5,675 nt of DNA from Aquificaceae bacterium. GTDB lineage: Bacteria > Aquificota > Aquificia > Aquificales > Aquificaceae. Under the pieces are notes generated by a model. It saw nothing but the letters and a program-made list of their open reading frames with translations. It was not told where the DNA came from and searched no databases. Positions within the stretch are counted from its first letter, which is position 1, and the number at the start of each line of letters is the position of its first letter. Where the stretch lies: positions 1-5,675 of the forward strand of contig WFYH01000204.1 in assembly GCA_015490215.1 (NCBI GenBank). The letters are read 5' to 3'. Positions 1-5,675 of this stretch are shown in pieces. A program made the position numbers and the translations under genes.

Positions 1-2730
1 CGGAACCGATAGGTTAAAGCCCGAAATGTAGAGGGCGATTATTCCGCCTATAACCGCAAAGGGAACGTTGAGCATAACTATGAGGGCATCCCTTACGGAG
101 TTAAAGTTCAGATACAGCATTATGAAGATGAGGAATATGGACACGGGGACGGCTATGGATAGCCTTTTCATAGCCCTCTGCTGGTTTTCAAACTGCCCAC
201 CGTAGGTTATAAAGTATCCCTTGGGAAGCTTTATCTCCTTCTCTATCCTACTGCTGAGTTCCTCTACAAAACTTCCGATGTCCCTGCCCTCTACGTTCAA
301 CATCACAAGGGAGAACCTTATGTTGTTCTCCCTCCTAATCACGAAAAGTCCCGGTTCAACCCTGAGGTCTGCCACGTCTCCGAAGGTGAGGAGCTTTCCA
401 TCTCTTTCAAAGAGGGGAATGCTCTTGAGTTTGCTTATATCACCCCTGAACTCATCGGGAAGGGTCATAACTATGGGGAAGAGGAAGGTATCCTGCTGTA
501 GGACACCCATTTTTGCACCGCCGAGGGCGTATTTGATCACGTTGAGAACCTCCTCAACAGTTATACCGTAGCGCTCCAAAGTCTCCCATTTGGGGTATAC
601 CCTGAGCTGGAGCCTGCCCGCTTGAATTTCTTTTTGGACGTCCACCGCACCGGGGACGCTTTCGGCTATCTCCTTCACTTTATCCGCCAACTGATTGAGC
701 AGTTCAGGATCCTGACCGAATATCTTTATGGCAATGTCGGCTCTTACCCCCGATAAAAGCTCGTCTATCCTCATCTTTATGGGCTGGGTGAAACCTATTG
801 ATGCGGGTAGCCACTCAAGGCGCTCCCTGAGGATCTGGTTGAATTCCTCCCTCGTTTTGAAGCTCTTCCACTCACTTTGGGGTTTAAGGATTATCCAAGT
901 CTCTATGTAGTTTACATCCGCCGCCTCTCCCTTCTCAGCTCTTCCCACGGTGGAATAAGTCCTTATCACTTCGGGAAACTTGAGAGCTTCCCTTTCCATA
1001 GCCATGGCGACCTTTTTTCCTTCCTCAAGGGAAACGTTCGGGTCCAGATAGGCTTTTACTATAACCGCACCCTCCTCTAATTCTGGGGCAAACTCCGTTC
1101 CTATGCGGGTAAGCAGGAACAAGCTCAGCACGAAGGAGACAAACACACCTACAAAAAGGGGAATTCTTATCTTAAAAACTACTTCCAAGATCCTATCGTA
1201 GATCCTGTGGATAATCTGCATCAGCCTGCTGTAGGTTTCTTTGCCCGGACTTAGGAAGTAGTAGCTGAGAACCGGTATAAAGGTGAAGGCGATGGTAAGC
1301 GAACCGAGGAGAGCTATTATCAGCGTCAGGGCAAGGGGCTTGAAGTATTTACCCTCTATGGATTCAAATACGAATATGGGCGAGAAGACTATCACGATTA
1401 TGAGCACCGCAAAGAGGACCGGTCTCCAAACCTCTTTAACCGAGTCAAGGATAACGGAAAACTTCAGACCGTCCTTTTTCTCGCTCAGGTGCCTGTAAAT
1501 GTTTTCTACTATCACCACCGAGGAGTCTACGAACATCCCGATACCTATGGCGAGTCCCCCGAGGGTCATGAGGTTCCCGCTCATCCCTGTTTCCTTCATC
1601 ACGATGAAAGCCACAAGCAGGGTCAAGGGGAGAGACGAGATCACTATCAGCGACGCCCTGAAGTTACCCATCAGGAAGGCGGTCACAAAAGCGACCAAGA
1701 GCATACCGCTGAAGAGGGCTTTTTGGATGGTGGCGACCGCCTTCTCGGTCAGATAAGCCTGATCGTAAAGGTGCTCTATCTTTACACCTTCGGGGAGTAT
1801 CTTTTGGATCTCCTTTAACTTAGCCTTTACCTTGTCCACCACCTCCTTGGTGTTTTCATAGATCCTTTTGACTACGATGTTTCCTTGAACCTCCCTCCCG
1901 TTCATGGTGAAGGCTCCCCTCCTGTTGGGAACCTCACCCTTTACCACCTTGGCGACGTCCCTGAGGTATACGCTTACCCCCTTTTCTTCATCTACCTTTA
2001 TGGGAATTCTCAGCAGGTCTTCCTCCGAATACACCCTCCCGAGACCTCTGACCACAAGGTCGCCCTCCGCTGACTGGAAGAAACCGCCCCCCACAAGGAG
2101 GTTGTTCCTTTCAAGGGCTTCCAAAAGATCCTCAAGGGTTATCCCGTAGGCTATGAACTTGTCTGGGTCTGGGATTATCACGTAGGCAAGCTCGGGACCG
2201 AACTGGACTATCTCCTCAACCCCTCCTACGCTCATTATCAGCGGACGGGCTACCCACTGCTGGAATATGGATTTCAGTTCCGCATTTGTGTATCTTCCCT
2301 TTTCATCATGAAGAACATACAAAAGGGCGTTTCCGAGCCCCGTAGCGTTGGGACCCATAACGGGGTTGAAACCTTCGGGCACCCTCTCCCTTGCATCGGG
2401 GAGCTTTTCCATCACCAACCTTCTGGCGAAGTAGATATCCGTTCCGTCCTTGAAGTAAACGGAAACGTAGGAAAGGGAAGGCAAAGAAACACTCCTTACG
2501 AGGGTAACATCCTTGAGTCCGTTCATCACCGATTCAACGGGTATGGTGATAAGGGCCTCCACCTCTTCCGCCGACAGTCCCGGTGCCTCGGTGTAGATGT
2601 TCACCTGAACGGGGGTAGGATCGGGGAAGGCGTCTATGGGGAGCTTCTTAAAGCTCCAAGCTCCGTAGATTACCGTTCCCACAAGGGCTATAAGGACCAA
2701 AATTCTAAATTTCAGGATCAGCCTGAACAT
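1..2730 (-). CDS. czcA: CzcA/CusA-family heavy-metal RND efflux pump, inner-membrane subunit (C-terminus beyond left edge)
   Basis: Inner-membrane proton/metal antiporter subunit of a tripartite efflux system. Reading from ATG at 2730, 910 codons stay open to position 1. Family members are about 1020-1060 residues, so roughly the last 110-150 are missing. The start follows AGGAGG (2737-2742) with a 6-nt spacer. Visible in order: TM1 (about 9-26), the conserved FPDPTPVQV (35-43), porter domain 1, TM2-TM6 (about 337-492), TM7 (about 523-541) followed by FAPELEEGA (547-555), porter domain 2, and TM8 plus part of TM9 (from about 857). This is the usual RND internal duplication. The TM4 signature is GGLAIGIGMFVDSS...VEN, with proton-relay candidates Asp402 and Glu409. 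It lacks the DFG of CzcA and resembles CusA. By eye, the CusA copper methionines (573/623/672) align with Tyr608, Glu657 and Ile723, so copper specificity is doubtful. The gene lies 336 bp downstream of the adaptor gene, separated by two opposing small genes. It may be transcribed by read-through or from a promoter I could not locate. Family assignment is secure; the metal is not. Confidence 0.97.
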   Translation of the reverse strand, partial: MFRLILKFRILVLIALVGTVIYGAWSFKKLPIDAFPDPTPVQVNIYTEAPGLSAEEVEALITIPVESVMNGLKDVTLVRSVSLPSLSYVSVYFKDGTDIYFARRLVMEKLPDARERVPEGFNPVMGPNATGLGNALLYVLHDEKGRYTNAELKSIFQQWVARPLIMSVGGVEEIVQFGPELAYVIIPDPDKFIAYGITLEDLLEALERNNLLVGGGFFQSAEGDLVVRGLGRVYSEEDLLRIPIKVDEEKGVSVYLRDVAKVVKGEVPNRRGAFTMNGREVQGNIVVKRIYENTKEVVDKVKAKLKEIQKILPEGVKIEHLYDQAYLTEKAVATIQKALFSGMLLVAFVTAFLMGNFRASLIVISSLPLTLLVAFIVMKETGMSGNLMTLGGLAIGIGMFVDSSVVIVENIYRHLSEKKDGLKFSVILDSVKEVWRPVLFAVLIIVIVFSPIFVFESIEGKYFKPLALTLIIALLGSLTIAFTFIPVLSYYFLSPGKETYSRLMQIIHRIYDRILEVVFKIRIPLFVGVFVSFVLSLFLLTRIGTEFAPELEEGAVIVKAYLDPNVSLEEGKKVAMAMEREALKFPEVIRTYSTVGRAEKGEAADVNYIETWIILKPQSEWKSFKTREEFNQILRERLEWLPASIGFTQPIKMRIDELLSGVRADIAIKIFGQDPELLNQLADKVKEIAESVPGAVDVQKEIQAGRLQLRVYPKWETLERYGITVEEVLNVIKYALGGAKMGVLQQDTFLFPIVMTLPDEFRGDISKLKSIPLFERDGKLLTFGDVADLRVEPGLFVIRRENNIRFSLVMLNVEGRDIGSFVEELSSRIEKEIKLPKGYFITYGGQFENQQRAMKRLSIAVPVSIFLIFIMLYLNFNSVRDALIVMLNVPFAVIGGIIALYISGFNLSVP

Positions 2731-2741
2731 CTTTTACCTCC

Positions 2742-2750
2742 TGATAGAAT
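2742..2750 (+). promoter_or_regulatory. Extended -10 promoter element for the small plus-strand genes
   Basis: The sequence TGATAGAAT fits an extended -10 (TGn followed by TAGAAT at 2745-2750). No good -35 is present; CTGAAC at 2723-2728 is a weak candidate with a 16-nt spacer. Extended -10 promoters can work without one. Transcription would begin near 2757, essentially at the GTG start codon at 2758, which would give a leaderless message. The element sits between the Shine-Dalgarno of the divergent pump gene (2737-2742) and the plus-strand start. Sequence match only. Confidence 0.4.
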
Positions 2751-2757
2751 AGGAGCG

Positions 2758-2931
2758 GTGAAGAAGCTCAAGAGGTTAAATAGGTTCTTCGGAGAGACAT
2801 TCCGCAATCTCGGTGTAGGTGTAATCGTCGGTTCCTTGATACTGAGCATATCTTCGGATATACCTACCGAAACCCTCTTTCGCTTGTCCTCGCTGGGAGT
2901 AGTTTTTGTGATTGCAGGATCTATACTATAG
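2758..2931 (+). CDS. Small two-TM membrane protein, function unknown
   Basis: A 57-residue protein starting at GTG and ending at TAG. The N-terminus is strongly basic (KKLKRLNR, residues 2-9). It is followed by a hydrophobic Gly-rich segment (about 18-31, LGVGVIVGSLILSI), a short polar loop (SSDIPTET), and a second hydrophobic segment running to the C-terminus (about 43-57). The layout is typical of small inner-membrane proteins with both ends in the cytoplasm. Codon use (AGG, ATA, CTC) matches the neighbours. The start is uncertain: AGGAG at 2751-2755 is only 2 nt from GTG, too close for a normal Shine-Dalgarno. The extended -10 just upstream suggests leaderless translation instead. The same frame stays open far upstream, but only as antisense of the pump gene. 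It is divergent from the pump gene (27 bp between starts), and the next small gene begins 4 nt after its stop. I do not recognise the family. Confidence 0.6.
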   Translation: MKKLKRLNRFFGETFRNLGVGVIVGSLILSISSDIPTETLFRLSSLGVVFVIAGSIL

Positions 2932-2935
2932 CTGT

Positions 2936-3073
2936 ATGGAGAATAGGGAAAGTTGGGACTTTCTTGTGTGGATGGTTCTGTTGGGAGGAATAGCTCTGTT
3001 TGTAGCCTATCTAATCCTCGGTGCAGTAGCCTACTACCTTGATAGAAAGGAAACCAAGCCTTCCAATCAGTGA
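2936..3073 (+). CDS. Small single-TM membrane protein, function unknown
   Basis: A 45-residue protein from ATG to TGA. A short acidic N-terminus (MENRESWDF) leads into one long hydrophobic segment (about 10-35, with GGIALFVAYLILGAVAYY at its core) and a polar, charged tail (DRKETKPSNQ). It begins 4 nt after the stop of the preceding small gene, so the two are probably co-transcribed and translationally coupled. The nearest Shine-Dalgarno-like string, AGGA at 2916-2919, is too far away (16 nt) to act alone. The last 7 bp overlap tail to tail with the end of the adaptor gene. Size and shape resemble one-TM accessory peptides of membrane complexes; AcrZ, which binds the E. coli AcrB RND pump, has the same general build. 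I see no sequence similarity that would support homology, so any link to the pump is inferred from location only. Confidence 0.6.
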   Translation: MENRESWDFLVWMVLLGGIALFVAYLILGAVAYYLDRKETKPSNQ

Positions 3074-4164
3074 GCATGTCCGCCCTCTTCAACCCCGACC
3101 AACTTCGTTTTTAGAAACACCGTTCCGCTGATGGCAACCTTTTCTCCTTCCTTGAGACCTTCCTCAATCACCACGTAGCCGTTGAGCTCTTTGGAGATAT
3201 GGACGGTTCTCGGCTCAAAGCCCTCGTCCGTTCGGACGAAGACGACCGGTTTGCCTTCTATCTCCTGAATTGCCCTTTTGGGTATCATCAGCGCCTTTCT
3301 GCCCCCTGTCCTTATCATCAGGCTTACGAACATACCCGGCTTGAGAAGGTGTTTTCTGTTTTTGGCTACGCACCTTATCTTTACCCTCCTTGTCTTTATG
3401 TCCACCTCGTGACCTATGTAGTCAACTTTGCAGGGGATTTCTTCACCGTTTGCAAGCACCGTAGCCCTTATACCTTCCCTGATCTCCCTTGCGGATCTCT
3501 CATCCGCCCATCCGTAAACCCACATAATTTCGTGGTGGTGGACCGAAAAAAGGCGCCTGTCCAAGCCCACGCTGTCTCCGAGGACGACGTTTTGCTCCAC
3601 CACGTAGCCTGTGCCCGGAGACCTTATAAGGAGGTTGTAGTTTCTGATCTCCCCGTAGCTCTTGAGCCTCTCAGAAAGGGCGGTGTATTCACCCTTTGCC
3701 CTCTCGTATTCCACCATGGAGGTAAAGTAACGGGTATAGGGGATGACCTTCTGAGAGTAAAGCTCCTTATCCCTTTCGTAAACCTTCTTTGCGCTTTCCA
3801 TCCTGACCTTTGCCATCTGAACCTCACCTATCAGATCCGCCAGCTCGGGAGAGTAGATCTCCGCAAGGACCTGACCCTTCTTTACGAAATCCCCTTCCTT
3901 TACGTAGAGCTTCCTGATTATCCCTTCCACCGGGCTGTAGATCTCGTAACTCAGGAGCGGGTTCTCTTCCACTTCCGCCGGGATTTTTATAAGCCTGCCG
4001 GCGGGTTGCTTCCTGACCGTGTAGAGCTTTATTCCCAACTGTTTTATGTGGTCCTCGGTCATGTGTATTTCTTCTTCGTGCTCCTTTTTGTGTTCATGTT
4101 CGTGCCCTTCGCCGGCGAAGGATAAGGAGCATAAAAGCAATCCCGCAACCAGCAACCTTCTCAT
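3067..4164 (-). CDS. czcB: CzcB/CusB-type periplasmic adaptor (membrane fusion protein) with His-rich N-terminus
   Basis: Periplasmic adaptor linking the inner-membrane RND pump to the outer-membrane channel; 365 residues. A basic, hydrophobic signal peptide (1-18, ending SLSFA) has its likely cleavage before GEG. The mature N-terminus is rich in metal-ligand residues: His at 21, 23, 25, 29, 34 and 39 among many Glu. Next come the first biotinyl/lipoyl-like half (about 76-107, SPVEG...VKEGDFVKKGQVL), a helical hairpin (about 108-172), the second lipoyl half (about 178-210, RSPGTGYVVEQNVVLGDSV), a beta-barrel region (about 212-290) and a membrane-proximal C-terminal domain ending GGHAH. HHH at 209-211 is a further possible ligand cluster. 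ATG at 4164 is preferred over an in-frame TTG at 4170, because AGGAGG (4171-4176) lies 6 nt before the ATG and would abut the TTG. The ATG overlaps the channel gene stop (ATGA). Its 3' end overlaps an opposing small gene by 7 bp. There is no CusF-like extra domain. Confidence 0.95.
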   Translation of the reverse strand: MRRLLVAGLLLCSLSFAGEGHEHEHKKEHEEEIHMTEDHIKQLGIKLYTVRKQPAGRLIKIPAEVEENPLLSYEIYSPVEGIIRKLYVKEGDFVKKGQVLAEIYSPELADLIGEVQMAKVRMESAKKVYERDKELYSQKVIPYTRYFTSMVEYERAKGEYTALSERLKSYGEIRNYNLLIRSPGTGYVVEQNVVLGDSVGLDRRLFSVHHHEIMWVYGWADERSAREIREGIRATVLANGEEIPCKVDYIGHEVDIKTRRVKIRCVAKNRKHLLKPGMFVSLMIRTGGRKALMIPKRAIQEIEGKPVVFVRTDEGFEPRTVHISKELNGYVVIEEGLKEGEKVAISGTVFLKTKLVGVEEGGHAH

Positions 4165-5333
4165 CTCCAACCTCCTATGGCGACAAATTCCGAATAGACG
4201 TCGTGAGCATCTCTTAAAAGCTCTGCTCTATTCAAAAGCAGTTCATAGTATCTTCTGCGAACGTCCGAAAGTTCCAAGAGGGTTATAACCCTGAGCCTGT
4301 AGCTTTTTATGGCAAGCTCAAGCTCTTCCTTTGCCCTCGGGAGGACCTCCTTTTCTAGCTTCTCTAACTGACCGAGTATGACCCCGAGGCGCAGGTTTAT
4401 TGCCCTGATCTTGTTCTCAACCAGTAGGCGCTCTGCGGAAATCCTTTCCCTGACCACCTCCTTTTGAACCACCTTTTGGAGAATCTCACCCTGCCTGCGG
4501 TAGAAGATGGGAAGCCCCACTGTAAGGGAACCCCTGAGACCGTAGTATCCCTCTTCCGAGTCCTCAACCACAAAGCCCACACCCACCGTGGGTTTGGCAA
4601 GAGCCTTTTCCAGCCTTATGCCCTCTTCAAGAGCCTGAACCCTTTTCCTAAGAGCCTGCACGGTGGGCACCTCTTCGGGTTTGATGCTTTTGGGTCTCGC
4701 TACCGCAGACAGATCCCCTTCCACATCCTTTATCTCCTTACCCACAAGTGCGGAAAGTTCCTTCAGGCTCGCAGAAAACTTGGCTTTGGCTATCTCAAGC
4801 TGTATACGGGCAAGATCCTTTTCCCTCTGTGCCCTCAAAAGTTCAAGGGGTGTTACCTCCCCGAGTTCGTAAGATTTCCTTACAAACTCCTCAACCTCCT
4901 TTGCAGTCTTCAGGTTTTCCTCCCATACCTTCACAACCTCCTTTCTGAAAAGGCTTTCATAAAACATCCGGTAGATCTCGGCGATTACCTCCCTCTTTCT
5001 GGCTTCCACTATATTCTGGAAGGCTTCCCTTTCTTTCCTGACCACCCTTCTTCCCTTTTCCCTTATTCCCCACAGGGGCAGGGGCTGGTCAAACTCCAAT
5101 GTGTTGAAAATCCTGCCTTTCGGTTTACCATCCTTGTCGTTGGTGACAAAACCGCTTTCCAAACGAGCTTCTGGGTTAGGGAAGGCGGAGACGGAAATCT
5201 CAAGCCCCTTATAAACGTTAAGCTCTTTTTCAATAGCTTTTATCCTCGGACTCTCCTTCAGAGCTACCTCTATCACCTCGTCTATCGTCTCTCCGTAGCA
5301 AACCGCTACAAGCAAAAGCACCAAAAGGAACAT
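4161..5333 (-). CDS. czcC: CzcC/TolC-family outer-membrane efflux channel
   Basis: Outer-membrane factor forming the exit duct of the metal efflux system; 390 residues. ATG at 5333 follows AGGAGG (5341-5346) with a 7-nt spacer. Residues 1-14 are a short hydrophobic export signal without the usual basic residues. Cys12 is present, but Val at -1 is a poor lipobox, so lipid modification is doubtful. The body has the two repeats of the OEP family (PF02321). Repeat 1 includes FDQPLPLWG (81-89), the hallmark of CzcC-type channels, long Glu/Lys/Arg-rich helices (about 91-200) and the turn motif GEVTPLELLRAQRE (158-171). Repeat 2 has the strand GSLTVGLPIFYRR (268-280) and the matching turn VITLLELSDVRRRYYELL (349-366). 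It is the first gene of the operon, with a sigma70-like promoter directly upstream, and overlaps the adaptor start by 4 nt. The family call is firm. The Czc-type name rests on partners and on FDQPLPLWG. Confidence 0.95.
   Translation of the reverse strand: MFLLVLLLVAVCYGETIDEVIEVALKESPRIKAIEKELNVYKGLEISVSAFPNPEARLESGFVTNDKDGKPKGRIFNTLEFDQPLPLWGIREKGRRVVRKEREAFQNIVEARKREVIAEIYRMFYESLFRKEVVKVWEENLKTAKEVEEFVRKSYELGEVTPLELLRAQREKDLARIQLEIAKAKFSASLKELSALVGKEIKDVEGDLSAVARPKSIKPEEVPTVQALRKRVQALEEGIRLEKALAKPTVGVGFVVEDSEEGYYGLRGSLTVGLPIFYRRQGEILQKVVQKEVVRERISAERLLVENKIRAINLRLGVILGQLEKLEKEVLPRAKEELELAIKSYRLRVITLLELSDVRRRYYELLLNRAELLRDAHDVYSEFVAIGGWR
4171..4176 (-). promoter_or_regulatory. Shine-Dalgarno of the adaptor gene, inside the channel gene
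   Basis: AGGAGG on the minus strand, 6 nt from ATG at 4164. It is read within the last codons of the channel gene (Ile-Gly-Gly-Trp-Arg), immediately before the ATGA stop/start overlap. This site decides the adaptor start in favour of ATG 4164 over TTG 4170, and points to coupled translation of the two genes. Confidence 0.85.
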
Positions 5334-5359
5334 AGTCTCACCTCCTATTTTCTTGGGGC

Positions 5360-5388
5360 AATATATAAGGTCAGAGGGACGGTATCAA
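5360..5388 (-). promoter_or_regulatory. Sigma70-like promoter of the efflux operon
   Basis: On the minus strand, TTGATA (-35, plus coordinates 5383-5388) is separated by exactly 17 nt from TATATT (-10, 5360-5365), near-consensus in both boxes. Transcription would start around 5353, leaving a leader of about 20 nt that carries the AGGAGG of the channel gene. I see no convincing inverted repeat over the promoter that could be named as a metal-regulator operator; a weak GTATC (5382-5386)/GATAC (5411-5415) pair touches the -35. Confidence 0.6.
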
Positions 5389-5418
5389 AGAAGGAGACGA
5401 ACAGTTCTAAGATACTGG

Positions 5419-5440
5419 GGCGGTCCACCGCCAGAGGTGG
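5419..5440. other. Two overlapping, mutually exclusive GC-rich hairpins in the divergent intergenic region
   Basis: GGCGG (5419-5423) can pair with CCGCC (5428-5432) across a TCCA loop. CCACC (5425-5429) can instead pair with GGTGG (5436-5440) across a GCCAGA loop. Both use 5428-5429, so only one can form. The pair lies upstream of the efflux promoter, so it is not in that leader. It precedes the plus-strand AGGAG at 5449-5453 and the ORFs at 5466 and 5568, so it could lie in their leader RNA. No T-run follows on either strand, so it is not an ordinary intrinsic terminator. The rest of the 132-bp gap (5334-5465) holds only the minus-strand promoter; I found no clear plus-strand promoter. Confidence 0.35.
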
Positions 5441-5465
5441 GGATCTGCAGGAGATTTATCCTTCT

Positions 5466-5549
5466 ATGGAAAGCATAGATCACAAATTGGGGAGGCTCTT
5501 CAACATCCCAGAAGAAGTCAACGGAAATCTTGGAAAGCTTCAAAGTTAA
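5466..5549 (+). CDS. Possible 27-residue ORF or leader peptide, unrecognised
   Basis: ATG to TAA, 27 residues. The peptide is polar and has no membrane segment (it begins MESIDHKLGRLF and ends GNLGKLQS). Codon use (AGG, CTC, TTC, AAC) is compatible with the neighbours. AGGAG at 5449-5453 is 12 nt from the ATG, longer than usual, so initiation is doubtful. It ends 18 nt before the next plus-strand start, a normal operon spacing. It could be a small protein, a leader peptide for the next gene, or chance. The same frame is open upstream only as antisense of the channel gene. Confidence 0.3.
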   Translation: MESIDHKLGRLFNIPEEVNGNLGKLQS

Positions 5550-5567
5550 GTCAGAAAGGAGCTTCAG

Positions 5568-5675
5568 ATGTATCTCATCGGGAGGATCGGAAGGTTTTAT
5601 GTGGTCGCTTTCAAAGTGGGCAACCTTTTCATCCACATGAATGCAGAGGACTTCCTGAGAGGTTCCCTTAAAGCC
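5568..5675 (+). CDS. N-terminus of an unrecognised protein (runs off right edge)
   Basis: The first 36 codons of a plus-strand gene, open to the window edge. ATG at 5568 follows AGGAG (5557-5561) with an ideal 6-nt spacer, and codon third positions are GC-rich like the metal genes. The protein starts MYLIGRIGRFYVVAFKVGN and goes on with a mixed hydrophobic/polar stretch that is not a clear signal peptide or TM helix. It is transcribed divergently from the efflux operon, possibly with the 27-codon ORF. No family can be named from so little. The opposite strand is also open here in codon register (see rejected items), which lowers confidence. Confidence 0.5.
   Translation, partial: MYLIGRIGRFYVVAFKVGNLFIHMNAEDFLRGSLKA

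Noticed and set aside
2308..2757. Upstream extension of the 57-residue small gene into a 207-codon ORF
   Set aside because: This part is antisense to the pump N-terminus and lacks membrane-protein character. The hydrophobic protein-like portion begins only after 2758.
2777..2807. TTGCGG-19-TATTTA on the minus strand as a czcA promoter
   Set aside because: The 19-nt spacer and weak -10 make it no better than chance; not listed as a feature.
3025..3035. Palindrome AGTAGCCTACT as a terminator or operator
   Set aside because: Its one-base centre cannot form a stable hairpin, no T-run follows, and it lies within the TM coding sequence of the 45-residue gene.
2718..3092. Minus-strand 124-codon ORF filling the gap between adaptor and pump genes
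   Set aside because: It starts at TTG without a Shine-Dalgarno. The composition is Pro/Ser/Thr-rich and it uses CTA, ACA and CGA codons unlike the neighbours. It overlaps both flanking genes out of frame. The plus-strand readings are far more protein-like.
3199..4125. Plus-strand 308-codon ORF
   Set aside because: Antisense to the clearly recognisable adaptor gene; rich in His/Cys/Pro/Tyr without family features. A shadow.
4464..5549. Plus-strand 361-codon ORF
   Set aside because: Most of it is antisense to the channel gene. Only its last 27 codons, which have their own ATG outside that gene, might be real.
5385..5675. Minus-strand frame open from the right edge to TGA at 5385-5387
   Set aside because: It is in codon register with the plus-strand candidate, has lower GC at third positions, an irregular Pro/Ser/His-rich sequence, and would put the gene end on the -35 of the efflux promoter. 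Not excluded completely because both edges are cut.
1..5675. tRNA, rRNA, CRISPR array, insertion sequence, phage attachment site
   Set aside because: I looked for repeats, direct-repeat/spacer patterns, transposase-like ORFs and cloverleaf-like segments and saw none.

Overview
The window reads as a piece of a thermophilic Gram-negative chromosome, most likely from the Aquificales (Hydrogenobacter/Aquifex-type). That placement is an inference from three things: Arg is mostly AGG/AGA, Ile is often ATA, and the proteins are rich in Lys/Glu and poor in Gln. No rRNA or tRNA is present to test it.

Most of the window is a tripartite heavy-metal RND efflux system on the minus strand. Reading leftward from 5333 the order is: a TolC/CzcC-type outer-membrane channel (5333-4161), a CzcB/CusB-type periplasmic adaptor (4164-3067), and a CzcA/CusA-type inner-membrane proton-driven pump (2730 to the left edge; 910 codons present, C-terminus cut off). 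The channel and adaptor genes overlap by 4 nt (ATGA) and form a tight operon behind a good sigma70-like promoter (TTGATA-17-TATATT). Together the three proteins would form a trans-envelope conduit exporting metal ions from the periplasm or cytoplasm to the outside.

The unusual part is the 336-bp gap between the adaptor and pump genes (2731-3066). It is filled by two small genes on the opposite (plus) strand, encoding a 57-residue protein with two predicted membrane segments and a 45-residue protein with one. The first starts 27 bp from the divergent pump start, directly behind an extended -10 element placed so that its mRNA could be leaderless. The second overlaps the 3' end of the adaptor gene tail to tail by 7 bp. 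I recognise neither protein.

The pump shows a mixed specificity signature. Its TM4 motif is CusA-like (AIG...VD...VEN, no DFG), but the three methionines of the CusA copper site appear to be replaced by Tyr, Glu and Ile. The adaptor has a His-rich N-terminus. I therefore favour divalent-cation export (Zn/Co/Ni/Cd type) over Cu/Ag, with moderate confidence.

To the right of the channel gene, a 132-bp intergenic region holds the divergent promoter and two mutually exclusive GC-rich hairpins. These are followed on the plus strand by a possible 27-codon ORF and the start of an unrecognised gene with a well-placed Shine-Dalgarno, which runs off the right edge.
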